Shown here in pieces: positions 15,405 through 24,550 of a DNA stretch of 43,163 nucleotides; the first letter of the stretch is position 1, and every line of letters starts with the position of its first letter. The notes beneath the pieces were generated by a model. The model was not told the DNA's origin, ran no database searches, and was given only the letters and a program-made list of their open reading frames with translations. The position numbers and the translations under genes were made by a program. The stretch comes from a bacterium (lineage in GTDB: Bacteria; Krumholzibacteriota; Krumholzibacteriia; LZORAL124-64-63): assembly GCA_003353795.1 (NCBI GenBank), contig PIVY01000017.1, positions 1-43,163 on the forward strand, written 5' to 3'.

Positions 15405-16475
15405 TCACCGGCCGTGAATCCGCAGAAACTCCGCCAGCCGCTCCACGGTCACCATTCCCACGAGTCGCCCGCCCATGTCCGTCACAGGCAAAGTCCGGCA
15501 CTCCGATTCGACCATACGAGCGAGGACCATCTGCGCCGACTCGCCCACGTGCGCGGTCGTGAAATTGAGCTGCATGGCATCGGACACCGTCGCGTGCGAC
15601 CCAACCTCGTGCAATCCCCGGAGCATGTCCTCCTGACACAGCAGGCCCACCATCCGGCCCCCCGAGAGCACCGGGAAGTCCTGCTGGTTTCCGGCCAGGG
15701 TCAGCTGGACCGCTCGCAGCATCTCATCGCTCGGTTCGAGGGTCTCGAACTCCGTCTGCACGGCCGGATGCAGGGGAAGACCGCTCTGGGCGCTCTTCCG
15801 TTGCACCATGGCGTTCTCCTGGGCCGCGCCGACCCAGACGAAGAAGGCGATGAACATCAGGAACGGATTCCACATCATTCCAGCCAGTCCGAACACCACC
15901 GCCAGGGCCTGACCGATGCGGGCAGCGACGCGGGTCGCGCGGGCGTAGTCCAGGCGCATGGCCAGCAAGGCGCGGAGCACCCGGCCACCGTCCATGGGGA
16001 ACGCGGGGATCAGGTTGAACAGCACCAGGAAGACGTTGACCACCATGAGACGCTCCACCAGGGGCCCGCGCGACCAGCCCAGCGTGTCGACGGGCACCAG
16101 CGCGCCGGAGAACTGCAGCCAGAGGTACAGGCCCACGAAGATGATCACGTTCACCGCGGGGCCGGCCAGAGCCACGGCCAGTTCCTGTCCCGGCTTCTCC
16201 GGCATGCGCTCGAGGCGCGCCACACCACCGATGGGGTAGAGCACGATGTTGCGGGTGCGAACGCCGAAGCGGGCCGCCATCAGCGCATGGCCGAACTCGT
16301 GCAGGAGCACGCAGGCGAACAGCAGGACGAAGAAGAACACGCCCAGGAACGCCGCCTCGACGGACCGCGTGGCCGTCCAGGACGTCACGGCCAGATATCC
16401 CAGGAGTAGCAGGAACGTGAGGTGCAGATGGACGGCGATGCCGCGAAACGATCCCAGTCTCAGCGACCAGTTCAT
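15405..16475 (-). CDS. Site-2-protease (M50) family zinc metalloprotease with CBS domains
   Basis: 356 residues from ATG 16475, with AGGAG upstream. The N-terminal half is a membrane protein of the site-2-protease family: the zinc motif HEFGH at 59-63 (His59, Glu60, His63) and the distal [13 protein letters not shown] motif supply the metal ligands and catalytic Glu. These enzymes cut transmembrane segments, for example of anti-sigma factors. The C-terminal about 130 residues hold two CBS motifs ([20 protein letters not shown] and [20 protein letters not shown]), which usually bind adenine nucleotides and regulate the attached enzyme. This is the Rip3-like arrangement. The gene diverges from a hybrid kinase gene; the substrate is unknown. 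Confidence 0.9.
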   Translation of the reverse strand: MNWSLRLGSFRGIAVHLHLTFLLLLGYLAVTSWTATRSVEAAFLGVFFFVLLFACVLLHEFGHALMAARFGVRTRNIVLYPIGGVARLERMPEKPGQELAVALAGPAVNVIIFVGLYLWLQFSGALVPVDTLGWSRGPLVERLMVVNVFLVLFNLIPAFPMDGGRVLRALLAMRLDYARATRVAARIGQALAVVFGLAGMMWNPFLMFIAFFVWVGAAQENAMVQRKSAQSGLPLHPAVQTEFETLEPSDEMLRAVQLTLAGNQQDFPVLSGGRMVGLLCQEDMLRGLHEVGSHATVSDAMQLNFTTAHVGESAQMVLARMVESECRTLPVTDMGGRLVGMVTVERLAEFLRIHGR

Positions 16476-16598
16476 GGACGCACTCCTATGGGTGTTCTGG
16501 TGATTCCGACTCAATGCCGTCACGATACTGCCGAATCTCCACAGGAGAAAGCGCCCGGTGGGCGTCAAATGTCCCGTGGTCAACGATTGTGCCGCTGC

Positions 16599-18353
16599 AT
16601 GACCCCTGGTTTCAGCATCGTCACCACCGCTGCGGCGGCCCTTGCGGGCGCCGCCGTCGCCTTGCTCTTCAGCCGGCAAACCCGCCAGACCCCCGCCGTT
16701 GCCGCCCGGGAGGTCAACGCCGCCCGCGAGAAGGAGTTCGCAGCCCGGGCCCGCGACCTGGCCGAGGCCAAGGAATCGGCCGAGCGCGCGAATCAGGCCA
16801 AGAGCCAGTTCCTGGCCAACATGTCCCACGAGATCCGCACGCCCCTCAACGGCATCATGGGCATGACCGACCTCACCCTGGGCACCGATCTGGACGTGGA
16901 CCAGCGCCGCAACCTGTCCATCGTCAAGGATAGCAGCGAGGCACTGCTGCGCATCATCGACGATATCCTCGACTACTCCAAGGTGGAAGCCGGGCGCCTC
17001 GATCTCGAGACCATCCCCTTCGACCTCTACGGTCTTCTGGACGGCCTCGCCGATACGTTCGGCCTGCAGGCCACCCAGCAGGACCTCGAACTCATCTGCG
17101 ACCTCGACCCCCGGACACCGCGCTGGTTGCTGGGCGACCCCGGCCGCCTGCGCCAGGTACTGGTCAACCTGCTGGGCAACGCCGTCAAGTTCACGCCGGA
17201 GGGCGCGGTCTCGCTGGGCGTGCGTTCGGAACCGGTGTCCGAGGCCGCGCCGGCGACCTCGCCGGTCGAGCTACGGATCACGATCAACGACACCGGCATC
17301 GGCATCGAACCCGACGCCTGCCGGCAAATCTTCGACGCCTTCGCCCAGGCCGACACATCCACCACCCGACGCTTCGGCGGTACCGGCCTGGGCCTCGCCG
17401 TTTCCAGCCGGCTCGTCGATCTCATGGGCGGCGCGCTCGAGGTCACCAGCACCGTGGGTGAGGGCAGCAGCTTCCATTTCGCACTCGAAATGCCTCGTAC
17501 CAACACGGTCGAGACCGCCGGTATCGCCGGCTGGCCCGACGGACACGGACACCGCGTCGTCGTGGCTGTCCAGCGGGAGAGGGTCGGCCGCAGCCTGGCC
17601 GAGCAACTCGGCGCCCTCGGCTACGCCGTCACGCTGCTCACCGGCTTCTCCGGCGAGGCTCCCATCGCCGTGGCCATGACCGGCCAGGACCCCGACTGGA
17701 TCTTCTACGAGACCGCCCTCGTCCGCCGATTTGGACCAGCGTGGCTCAACGGCTGGCGCGCCGCCCGGCGCTGTGCCCTGGCTCGAATCGGTGACCACGT
17801 GGACGATGACGCGGCCCGGGCCACGAGCGACGCCGCGCGACTGACCCTGCCCATCAAGCCGACCGCGCTGCTGGATCTCTTGAAGGGCAGGTCGAACGAC
17901 CGCTCCCTGGCCATGGACGATCGCGCGCGGTTTCCAGGAAAACCCCTGCAAGGCCTGGACATCCTCCTGGTGGAGGACAACCCGATCAATCAGACGTTCG
18001 CCCGACTGCTCCTGGACAAGCTGGGCGCCCGCGTCACCATCGCCGACGACGGCGAGCAGGGCCTCGTCTACCTGGCCCGAGAGACCTTCGACCTGGTGCT
18101 CTCGGACGTGCAGATGCCCATGATGGACGGACTCGCCATGACTCGCGTGATCCGCGAGCGCGAGTTCGCCACCAACGAGCACCTGCCCATCATCGGCGTC
18201 ACCGCCCACGCCCTGCAAGCCGATCGCGACCGCTGCTTCGAAGCCGGCATGGACGGATACGTCTCCAAGCCGATCAAGTCGGCCGAACTGGTCGACGTCA
18301 TCAGGACCGTGCTCGCAGGCGAGCCGGCGATCTCCGAGCCCGCCACCACCTGA
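16599..18353 (+). CDS. Hybrid histidine kinase with degenerate and intact receiver domains
   Basis: 584 residues from ATG 16599; an in-frame ATG at 16569 is possible. One N-terminal membrane helix ([16 protein letters not shown]) and a short coiled coil lead to HisKA with His77 in [15 protein letters not shown], then an ATPase domain ([18 protein letters not shown]). A receiver-like domain follows (from [13 protein letters not shown] to [12 protein letters not shown]) without a recognisable phospho-accepting Asp, then an intact receiver with Asp503 in [13 protein letters not shown]. This resembles BarA/LuxQ-like hybrid kinases but without a sensor domain, so the input may come from a partner protein. 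It is divergent from the M50 protease gene; a functional link is possible but unproven. Confidence 0.88.
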   Translation: MTPGFSIVTTAAAALAGAAVALLFSRQTRQTPAVAAREVNAAREKEFAARARDLAEAKESAERANQAKSQFLANMSHEIRTPLNGIMGMTDLTLGTDLDVDQRRNLSIVKDSSEALLRIIDDILDYSKVEAGRLDLETIPFDLYGLLDGLADTFGLQATQQDLELICDLDPRTPRWLLGDPGRLRQVLVNLLGNAVKFTPEGAVSLGVRSEPVSEAAPATSPVELRITINDTGIGIEPDACRQIFDAFAQADTSTTRRFGGTGLGLAVSSRLVDLMGGALEVTSTVGEGSSFHFALEMPRTNTVETAGIAGWPDGHGHRVVVAVQRERVGRSLAEQLGALGYAVTLLTGFSGEAPIAVAMTGQDPDWIFYETALVRRFGPAWLNGWRAARRCALARIGDHVDDDAARATSDAARLTLPIKPTALLDLLKGRSNDRSLAMDDRARFPGKPLQGLDILLVEDNPINQTFARLLLDKLGARVTIADDGEQGLVYLARETFDLVLSDVQMPMMDGLAMTRVIREREFATNEHLPIIGVTAHALQADRDRCFEAGMDGYVSKPIKSAELVDVIRTVLAGEPAISEPATT

Positions 18354-18405
18354 GCCGCTGTCGCGGTTCCTGGCGTTCGCCCGCGCTCGTTTCTATCCTG
18401 ATTCC

Positions 18406-19194
18406 ATGAATGTGTATACGCGATCCGCGGCGACCTTCGGTCTCGCCGCGTCTGTCATCCTTGCCCTCGCGTCGACCACCGTCGGCGCCACGACACCGAC
18501 CTCCGCGGTCACCGTGTCCGCACGCGTGGCCGCCGTGTCCGCCGACTCGGTGATCGTGCTGTGGCGATTCGATCTCGCCGAGGACTGGCACGTGTACGGT
18601 GGGTTCCGGAACGACACCGGGTATCCGCCCACGATCCATCTCGAGTTGCCCGACGGATGGGCGGCGGAACCCCTACGATGGCCCGTGCCGGAGCGGCACG
18701 TGACCGCGGGCGAGATCCTCGACCACGTGTATCACGACGCGCTCGTGCTGTCGCAGACCCTGCGGCGCCCGGGTCGCGGCGCTCCGGCCCTCGAGATCCA
18801 TGCGACGGTGGAATGGCTGGAATGCAATCAGATCTGTATTCCCCGCGACACCACGCTCGTGGTCGCCGTGCCCGAGCAGGCCGATCCGGAGGCGGCGCGA
18901 GAGCTCGACGCGGTGCTGGCGGCACTTCCGCAACCTCTGGCCGCCGGCGTCGTCCAGATCGAGAGTACGCCCGATGCCGTGGAGATCTTCGCGCCGGGCG
19001 CGACGGGGATCACCGCCATTCCGGGAGACCGCGGCCCGTTCCTCGTCGATCTCCTTGCCGACGGCCAGGCGGCCGGAGACCGGCTCCGTTTGCGCCTGCG
19101 CCCCGGAACCGGCAGTGCCGAGCCGCTGGAGCTGCTGTTGGTCATCGACCACACCCAATCCCGACGAACGACTGGAATCATTGTCATACAATGA
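18406..19194 (+). CDS. Periplasmic DsbD N-terminal-domain-like thiol-disulfide protein
   Basis: 262 residues with an N-terminal signal peptide (about 1-28). Residues about 35-155 match the immunoglobulin-like N-terminal domain of DsbD: DLAEDWHVYGGFRND, TIHLELPDGW, and Cys140 and Cys144 in EWLECNQICIPRDTTLVV, the redox-active pair that takes electrons from the DsbD core. The membrane and thioredoxin domains of DsbD are absent, so this is a free-standing module. The next gene, 29 bases downstream, is a secreted redoxin, a likely redox partner. The C-terminal about 100 residues are unassigned. The start is the first ATG after the upstream kinase stop. Confidence 0.75.
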   Translation: MNVYTRSAATFGLAASVILALASTTVGATTPTSAVTVSARVAAVSADSVIVLWRFDLAEDWHVYGGFRNDTGYPPTIHLELPDGWAAEPLRWPVPERHVTAGEILDHVYHDALVLSQTLRRPGRGAPALEIHATVEWLECNQICIPRDTTLVVAVPEQADPEAARELDAVLAALPQPLAAGVVQIESTPDAVEIFAPGATGITAIPGDRGPFLVDLLADGQAAGDRLRLRLRPGTGSAEPLELLLVIDHTQSRRTTGIIVIQ

Positions 19195-19223
19195 GTTACG
19201 AACACTAGACAGGAGGATCCTAC

Positions 19224-19799
<576 letters not shown>

Positions 19800-19837
19800 A
19801 GCGTGAAATACTAGAGCGTCGCCGTGAGCGACGAATG

Positions 19838-19870
19838 AACGAGCCGGCCTCTCCTGGAGGCCGGCTCGTT
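19838..19870. terminator. Bidirectional hairpin terminator
   Basis: A perfect 13-bp stem: AACGAGCCGGCCT (19838-19850) pairs with AGGCCGGCTCGTT (19858-19870) around a 7-base loop. It sits between the convergent redoxin gene (plus, stop 19799) and biotin-carrier gene (minus, stop 19897), so it can serve both. Confidence 0.8.
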
Positions 19871-19896
19871 ACTTTGAACGATCCTGTCCTGAAGTC

Positions 19897-20232
19897 CTAC
19901 TCCAGCTCCACCAGCACCGCCGCCTTGGCCACGGACTGCCCCACCTCCACCACCACCCGCTTGACCGTTCCGTCCCACGGCGTCTCCACCGTGTTGGCCA
20001 TCTTCATGGCTTCCAGCACGACCATGCCGTCGCCCCGCTTGACCTGCTGGCCGGGCTTCACCAGCACCTCGAGGATGAGGCCGGGAATCTGGGTCGCAAC
20101 CAGGGTGCGGTCGGTGGGCACCCACGGCTTGCGCGCGCGCCAGGTGCGGGTGGAATGGGTCTCGTAGTCGGTGCCGTCGACGTGGAAACGGATGATCTGC
20201 CGTTCCTCGTTGCTCTCGGGAATGTCGGCCAT
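19897..20232 (-). CDS. Biotin carboxyl carrier protein of acyl-CoA carboxylase
   Basis: 111 residues with a biotinyl/lipoyl-attachment domain at about 42-111. The biotin site is Lys77 in VVLEAMKMANTV, preceded by the usual GLILEVLVKPGQQVKRGD. The N-terminal 40 residues are polar and lack a membrane helix, so this is a soluble carrier rather than a decarboxylase gamma/alpha fusion. The start has GGAGG 8 bases upstream. It follows the carboxyltransferase gene by 11 bases. The carried carboxyl group would come from a biotin carboxylase, which is not encoded in this window. Confidence 0.9.
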   Translation of the reverse strand: MADIPESNEERQIIRFHVDGTDYETHSTRTWRARKPWVPTDRTLVATQIPGLILEVLVKPGQQVKRGDGMVVLEAMKMANTVETPWDGTVKRVVVEVGQSVAKAAVLVELE

Positions 20233-20243
20233 GCGGGCGCCTC

Positions 20244-21809
20244 CTAGAAGGGCGGGATGCCGTGCTTACGGTCCGGCCGGCTGACGTGCTTGTTCCGCGA
20301 GACGTTCAGGGCGTGCAGCAGGAAGTCGCGGGTCTCCTCCGGCTGGATCACCGCGTCGACGTGACCGTCGCGCGCGGCGATGAACGGGTTGGCGAACTTG
20401 TCCTGGTACTCCTTGATCTTCTCCTGACGCATGGCCTCGGGATCGGCGGCGCCGGTGATCTCCTTGCGGAAGATGATGTTCGCGGCGCCCTCGGGGCCCA
20501 TCACGGCGATCTCGGCCTGCGGCCAGGCGAACACGAAGTCGGCGCCCAGGTGCCGCGAGCACATGGCGATGTAGCCGCCACCGTACGCCTTGCGCAGGAT
20601 GAGCGTGATCTTGGGCACGGTGGCCTCGCTGTAGGCATACAGGATCTTGGCGCCGTGGCGGATCACACCTGCGTGTTCCTGGTCCACGCCGGGCAGGTAG
20701 CCGGGCATGTCCACCAGGCTCACCAGCGGGATGTCGAAGGCGTCGCAGAAGCGGATGAAACGCGCGGCCTTGTCCGAGGCGTCCACGTCGAGCACGCCGG
20801 CCAGGAAGTTTGGCTGGTTGCCCACGATGCCCACGGTCTTGCCGTCCATGCGCGCGAAACCGATGACGATGTTCTTGGCCCAGTGCGCCTGGATCTCGAA
20901 GAAGTCGCTGTCGTCGCACACGGCGCGAGCCGCGTCGCGGATGTCGTAGGGCTTGCGTGGATCGTCGGGGACGACCTGGTCGATCTTGAACTCGGCCCGC
21001 GGCGCCTTGGCCGGAAACGGTTCGCTGGGCTTGCGGTTGTTCCAGGGAATGAAGGTGACCAGCTTCTTGATCTGCTCGAAGCACTCCTGTTCGCTCTCGG
21101 CGAAGAAGTGCGCATTGCCGGAGACCTCGGCCTGCACCCGCGCGCCGCCGAGGTCCTCCATGGAGATCTCCTCGCCGAGCACTGTCTTGATGACCTCGGG
21201 TCCGGTGATGAACATCTTGGAAATCTTGTCGACCACGAAGACGAAGTCGGTGAGCGCGGGCGAGTACACCGCGCCCCCGGCGCAGGGGCCGAGGATCACC
21301 GAGATCTGCGGGATCACGCCCGAGGCCATGGTATTGCGGTAGAAGATCTCGCCATAGCCGGCCAGCGAGTTGACGCCCTCCTGGATGCGGGCGCCGCCGG
21401 AGTCGTTGATGCCGATGAGCGGCACGCCCATCTTCAGGGCGTGGTCCATGATCTTGGTGATCTTGCGGGCGTGCGCGAGGCCCAGCGAACCGCCGGCCAC
21501 GGTGAAGTCCTGGGCGTAGCAGCACACCGGATGGCCCTGGACGGTGCCCGTGCCGGTGACCACGCCGTCGCCGGGCAGTGATTTCTGATCCATGCCGAAG
21601 TCGCGGCAGTTGTGCTCCACGAACAGATCGTACTCGTGGAACGAGCGGTCGTCGCAGAGGGTGGCCACGCGGTCACGGGCGGTGAGCTTGCCCTGGGCCT
21701 GCTGCTTCTGGATGGCCTTCTCGCCGCCGCCCTGCATGATTTTGCGGGTGCGGGTGAGGAAGTCGTTGATCTTCTGACCGAGAGATTGGGACTTCTGATC
21801 GCGAGACAT
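20244..21809 (-). CDS. Propionyl-CoA/acyl-CoA carboxylase carboxyltransferase (beta) subunit
   Basis: 521 residues, the usual length for the PccB/MmdA family of carboxyltransferases with two crotonase-fold halves. Visible motifs include GINDSGGARIQEGVNSLAGYGEIF-type acyl-CoA-binding glycines (INDSGGARIQEG), GPCAGGAVYSPAL, SLVDMPGYLPGVDQEHAG and ILRKAYGGGYIAMC. It moves a carboxyl group from carboxybiotin to propionyl-CoA or a related acyl-CoA, or the reverse in sodium-pump decarboxylases. With the biotin carrier gene 11 bases downstream it forms an operon. The lack of adjacent membrane decarboxylase subunits favours a soluble carboxylase feeding methylmalonyl-CoA metabolism. GGAGG precedes the start. 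Confidence 0.92.
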   Translation of the reverse strand: MSRDQKSQSLGQKINDFLTRTRKIMQGGGEKAIQKQQAQGKLTARDRVATLCDDRSFHEYDLFVEHNCRDFGMDQKSLPGDGVVTGTGTVQGHPVCCYAQDFTVAGGSLGLAHARKITKIMDHALKMGVPLIGINDSGGARIQEGVNSLAGYGEIFYRNTMASGVIPQISVILGPCAGGAVYSPALTDFVFVVDKISKMFITGPEVIKTVLGEEISMEDLGGARVQAEVSGNAHFFAESEQECFEQIKKLVTFIPWNNRKPSEPFPAKAPRAEFKIDQVVPDDPRKPYDIRDAARAVCDDSDFFEIQAHWAKNIVIGFARMDGKTVGIVGNQPNFLAGVLDVDASDKAARFIRFCDAFDIPLVSLVDMPGYLPGVDQEHAGVIRHGAKILYAYSEATVPKITLILRKAYGGGYIAMCSRHLGADFVFAWPQAEIAVMGPEGAANIIFRKEITGAADPEAMRQEKIKEYQDKFANPFIAARDGHVDAVIQPEETRDFLLHALNVSRNKHVSRPDRKHGIPPF

Positions 21810-21859
21810 GAGCGAATCCTCCCTCGCGGATCTGCCGCCTGGCGCGGACGGGACGGGAC

Positions 21860-21886
21860 AAAAAACGACCGGGCACGGCGGCCCGG
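21860..21886 (-). terminator. Rho-independent terminator of the GGDEF-EAL gene
   Basis: Read on the minus strand, a 6-bp GC stem (CCGGGC, 6-base loop, GCCCGG; 21869-21886) is followed by TCG and six T residues (21860-21865). It lies 53 bases after the stop of the minus-strand GGDEF-EAL gene. Confidence 0.75.
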
Positions 21887-21938
21887 ATCGATCGGCGTCG
21901 TCAATGGACGGAAAACTAGTGATCAGCGGTGGCCAGGG

Positions 21939-24401
21939 TCAAGTCAATCTGCGCGGGATCTCGCGGTGCTCCAGCGGGTGGTCGAAATGGAATCCCTGCA
22001 CCAGCGGGCAGGCCAGTTTTTTGAGCATGGCGGCCTGCTCGGCGGTTTCCACGCCCTCGGCCACGATCTCCAGTCCCAGATCGCGTCCCAGGGTGATCAC
22101 GGCCTCCGCAATGGCCCGGTCGCGCTCGTCGCGGGCGATGTCGCGCACGAAGTCGGGAGCGATCTTGATACGGCTGACGGGCAATCGCTTGAGATAGACC
22201 AGGGACGAGTAACCGGTGCCGAAATCGTCGATGGCCACGCCCACGCCGTCAGCGCGCAGTTCGGCGATGATGGCGGCCGCCACCTCGGCGTCCTGCATCA
22301 GCACGCTCTCGGTGATCTCCAGTTCGAGGTTGCGGGCGGCCAGGCCGGTCTCGTCGAGGATCCGCCGCACCATCTCCACCAGGCCGGCCTCGGCGAACTG
22401 ACGGCCGGAGAGATTGACCGCCACGCGCAGATCGGGGTAGCCCGCGTCCAGCCACTCCTTGACCTGGGTGCAGGCCTCGCGCAGCACCCACTCGCCGATG
22501 GGATGGATCATCCCGGTCTCCTCGGCGAGAGGAATGAACCGCGCCGGCGGCACGGTCCCCCGGTCCGGTTTCTCCCAGCGCAGCAACGCCTCCACGCCCA
22601 CCAATCGTCCGGTGGCCAGTTCGTACTGCGGCTGGTAGACGAGCTTGAACTCGTTGCGGTCGAGCGCCTGGCGCAGTCCGGCCTCCAGCTGCATGCGCTC
22701 GACCGCGCGCTTGTGCATCTCCTCGCTGAAGAACTGGTAGCGATTGCGACCCTTGGTCTTGGCGGCGTACATGGCCATGTCCGCGTGCTTGAGCAGCGTC
22801 GACACCGAGTCGCCGTCTTCGGGGAAGAAGGCGATGCCGATGGACGGCGAGGTATAGACCTCGTTGCCGTCCAGTTCGAAGGGGCGCGCCAGGGTGTCCT
22901 TGATCTTGCGCGCCACCATCACCGCGTCGCGGTCCGATTCGACCACCGGCAAGAGCAGCACGAACTCGTCCCCACCGAGCCGACTGAGCGTGTCGCCCTT
23001 GCGGATGCACGAGGAGAGTCGCTCGGCGATGCCCTGCAGCAGCAGGTCGCCCTTGTCGTGACCGAGGGAATCGTTCACGTCCTTGAAGTTGTCGAGGTCG
23101 CAGAACAGCAGCGCGGCACGGCGCTCGTTGCGCTTGGCCGAGGCGAGCGTCCGACCCAATTGCTCGAGGAAGAAAGCTCGGTTGGGCAGCTTGGTGAGCG
23201 CGTCGTAATAGGCGATACGCCGGATCTCTTCCTCGGTGCGCTTGCGTTCGGAGATGTCGGTGACCGAACCGATGTAGCCCGACAGCTGCTGGCGGGTGTC
23301 GAACACGGGCTCGGCCTGCACGAAGACCCAGGTGGTCAGGCCGCGCGGTCGCTGGAAGCGGCACTCGGTGCGGAAGACCTGACCCTCGATCACGGCCAGT
23401 TGCCAGTTCCGCAGCACGGATTCCGAGTCGTCGGGATGCACGGCCGAGAGCCAGCCGTCGTCGGCCGCCTGGGCGGTGGTCAGGCCGGTGATCTCGCGCC
23501 AGCGGCGGTTGACGTAGCGGCAGCGGCTGTTGCGGTCGCAGCGGAAGATGCCCACCGGCGAGGCCTCGGCCATGACCTGGTAGCGGCGCTCGCTTTCCCG
23601 TAGCGCGTCCTCGGCCAGCTTGCGGTCGGTCACGTCCTGCACCGTGGAGATCATCAGGCCCTGCTCGGGCAGCGGCGTGTTCACGGCGCTGACGATGCGC
23701 ATGTTGCCGTCGCGGCCGCGCACGCGGATGTCGTCCCATTGCATGCGTTGCAGGCCGCCGGCACCCAGGTCTTCGAGGATGCGTTTCTGGAACTCGCGCC
23801 GCTGCTCGGGGTCGGGGCAGAGTCGGTCGAGGAAGGACGCCAGATCGGTGACGCCCTGGCTGTTCCAGCTGCCATAAATGTCCTGGAAGCGACTGTTGAC
23901 GAAGCCGACGGTCGACATGTCCAGGGAGTTGATCGCCAGTCCGATGGGCAGGTTGTCGAGCACCGCCTCGATGAACTCGTTGCGGCGGCGCAACTCAGCC
24001 TGCAGGGCGCGGTCGGACGAGTCGGCGGGCAGGAAGAATCCGACCAGGCCCACCGCGGTACCGGTCTCGCTGCGCAGGGTTCCGTAGCGGCAGGAAAGGC
24101 TGGCGCGACTGCCGTCGGGCAGCGCCAGTTCGAGTTGGCGCCAGGTGGTGCGGCCGGCGTTCTCGAGATCGGCGAGGACGCCGTCGAGGGAGGCCCGATC
24201 CTCGTCGCCGAGTCCGGGCAAGGGCTGACCGATGACCTGAGCGGCGTCACGGTCGAGCAGGCGCGAGAGTTCGGGATTGGCGGCGAGCACGTTGCCGCGG
24301 CGATCCAGCGCCACCACACCCAGCGGAAGGCACCGCAGGAGCAGGTGGGACAGATCATCGCCGCCGATCGCGGGGCGCTGCTTTTCGGCTCTGGAATCCA
24401 A
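21939..24401 (-). CDS. PAS-GGDEF-EAL cyclic-di-GMP signalling protein
   Basis: 820 residues from TTG 24401, preferred because GAGGAGG lies 9 bases upstream; TTG 24458 would add 19 residues. The N-terminal 400 residues hold PAS-type sensor domains: one starting VALDRRGNVLAANPELS, one around the NSLDMSTVGFVNSRFQDIY segment, and one with its PAC motif ending YIGSVTDISERKRTEEEI. Then come a GGDEF domain with intact RLGGDEFVLLL and an EAL domain with Glu604-Ala-Leu in GVEALLRW, with VAIDDFGTGYSSL and DFVRDI downstream. Both cyclase and phosphodiesterase motifs look intact, so the net activity cannot be predicted. No membrane helix is evident, so it should be cytosolic. A hairpin with a T-run follows it. 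Confidence 0.9.
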   Translation of the reverse strand: MDSRAEKQRPAIGGDDLSHLLLRCLPLGVVALDRRGNVLAANPELSRLLDRDAAQVIGQPLPGLGDEDRASLDGVLADLENAGRTTWRQLELALPDGSRASLSCRYGTLRSETGTAVGLVGFFLPADSSDRALQAELRRRNEFIEAVLDNLPIGLAINSLDMSTVGFVNSRFQDIYGSWNSQGVTDLASFLDRLCPDPEQRREFQKRILEDLGAGGLQRMQWDDIRVRGRDGNMRIVSAVNTPLPEQGLMISTVQDVTDRKLAEDALRESERRYQVMAEASPVGIFRCDRNSRCRYVNRRWREITGLTTAQAADDGWLSAVHPDDSESVLRNWQLAVIEGQVFRTECRFQRPRGLTTWVFVQAEPVFDTRQQLSGYIGSVTDISERKRTEEEIRRIAYYDALTKLPNRAFFLEQLGRTLASAKRNERRAALLFCDLDNFKDVNDSLGHDKGDLLLQGIAERLSSCIRKGDTLSRLGGDEFVLLLPVVESDRDAVMVARKIKDTLARPFELDGNEVYTSPSIGIAFFPEDGDSVSTLLKHADMAMYAAKTKGRNRYQFFSEEMHKRAVERMQLEAGLRQALDRNEFKLVYQPQYELATGRLVGVEALLRWEKPDRGTVPPARFIPLAEETGMIHPIGEWVLREACTQVKEWLDAGYPDLRVAVNLSGRQFAEAGLVEMVRRILDETGLAARNLELEITESVLMQDAEVAAAIIAELRADGVGVAIDDFGTGYSSLVYLKRLPVSRIKIAPDFVRDIARDERDRAIAEAVITLGRDLGLEIVAEGVETAEQAAMLKKLACPLVQGFHFDHPLEHREIPRRLT

Positions 24402-24495
24402 GTTTCTGGCCTCCTCGTGCCGCCCTCCGGTGGACTCCGTCGGAGTCGCCAGCACCAAGACACGATACGGATTTGCAGCGGGGTTCGCATCTCGA

Positions 24496-24522
24496 TGCGC
24501 GCGGTCGCAAGGACCGCGCGCA
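24496..24522 (-). terminator. Hairpin after the tricorn-like gene
   Basis: A perfect 11-bp stem, TGCGCGCGGTC (24496-24506) with GACCGCGCGCA (24512-24522), around a 5-base loop. It lies 28 bases past the stop of the minus-strand protease gene. There is no T-run, so termination strength is uncertain. Confidence 0.45.
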
Positions 24523-24550
24523 CCGTCGGATCAGGTTGCCGGAACGCCTT

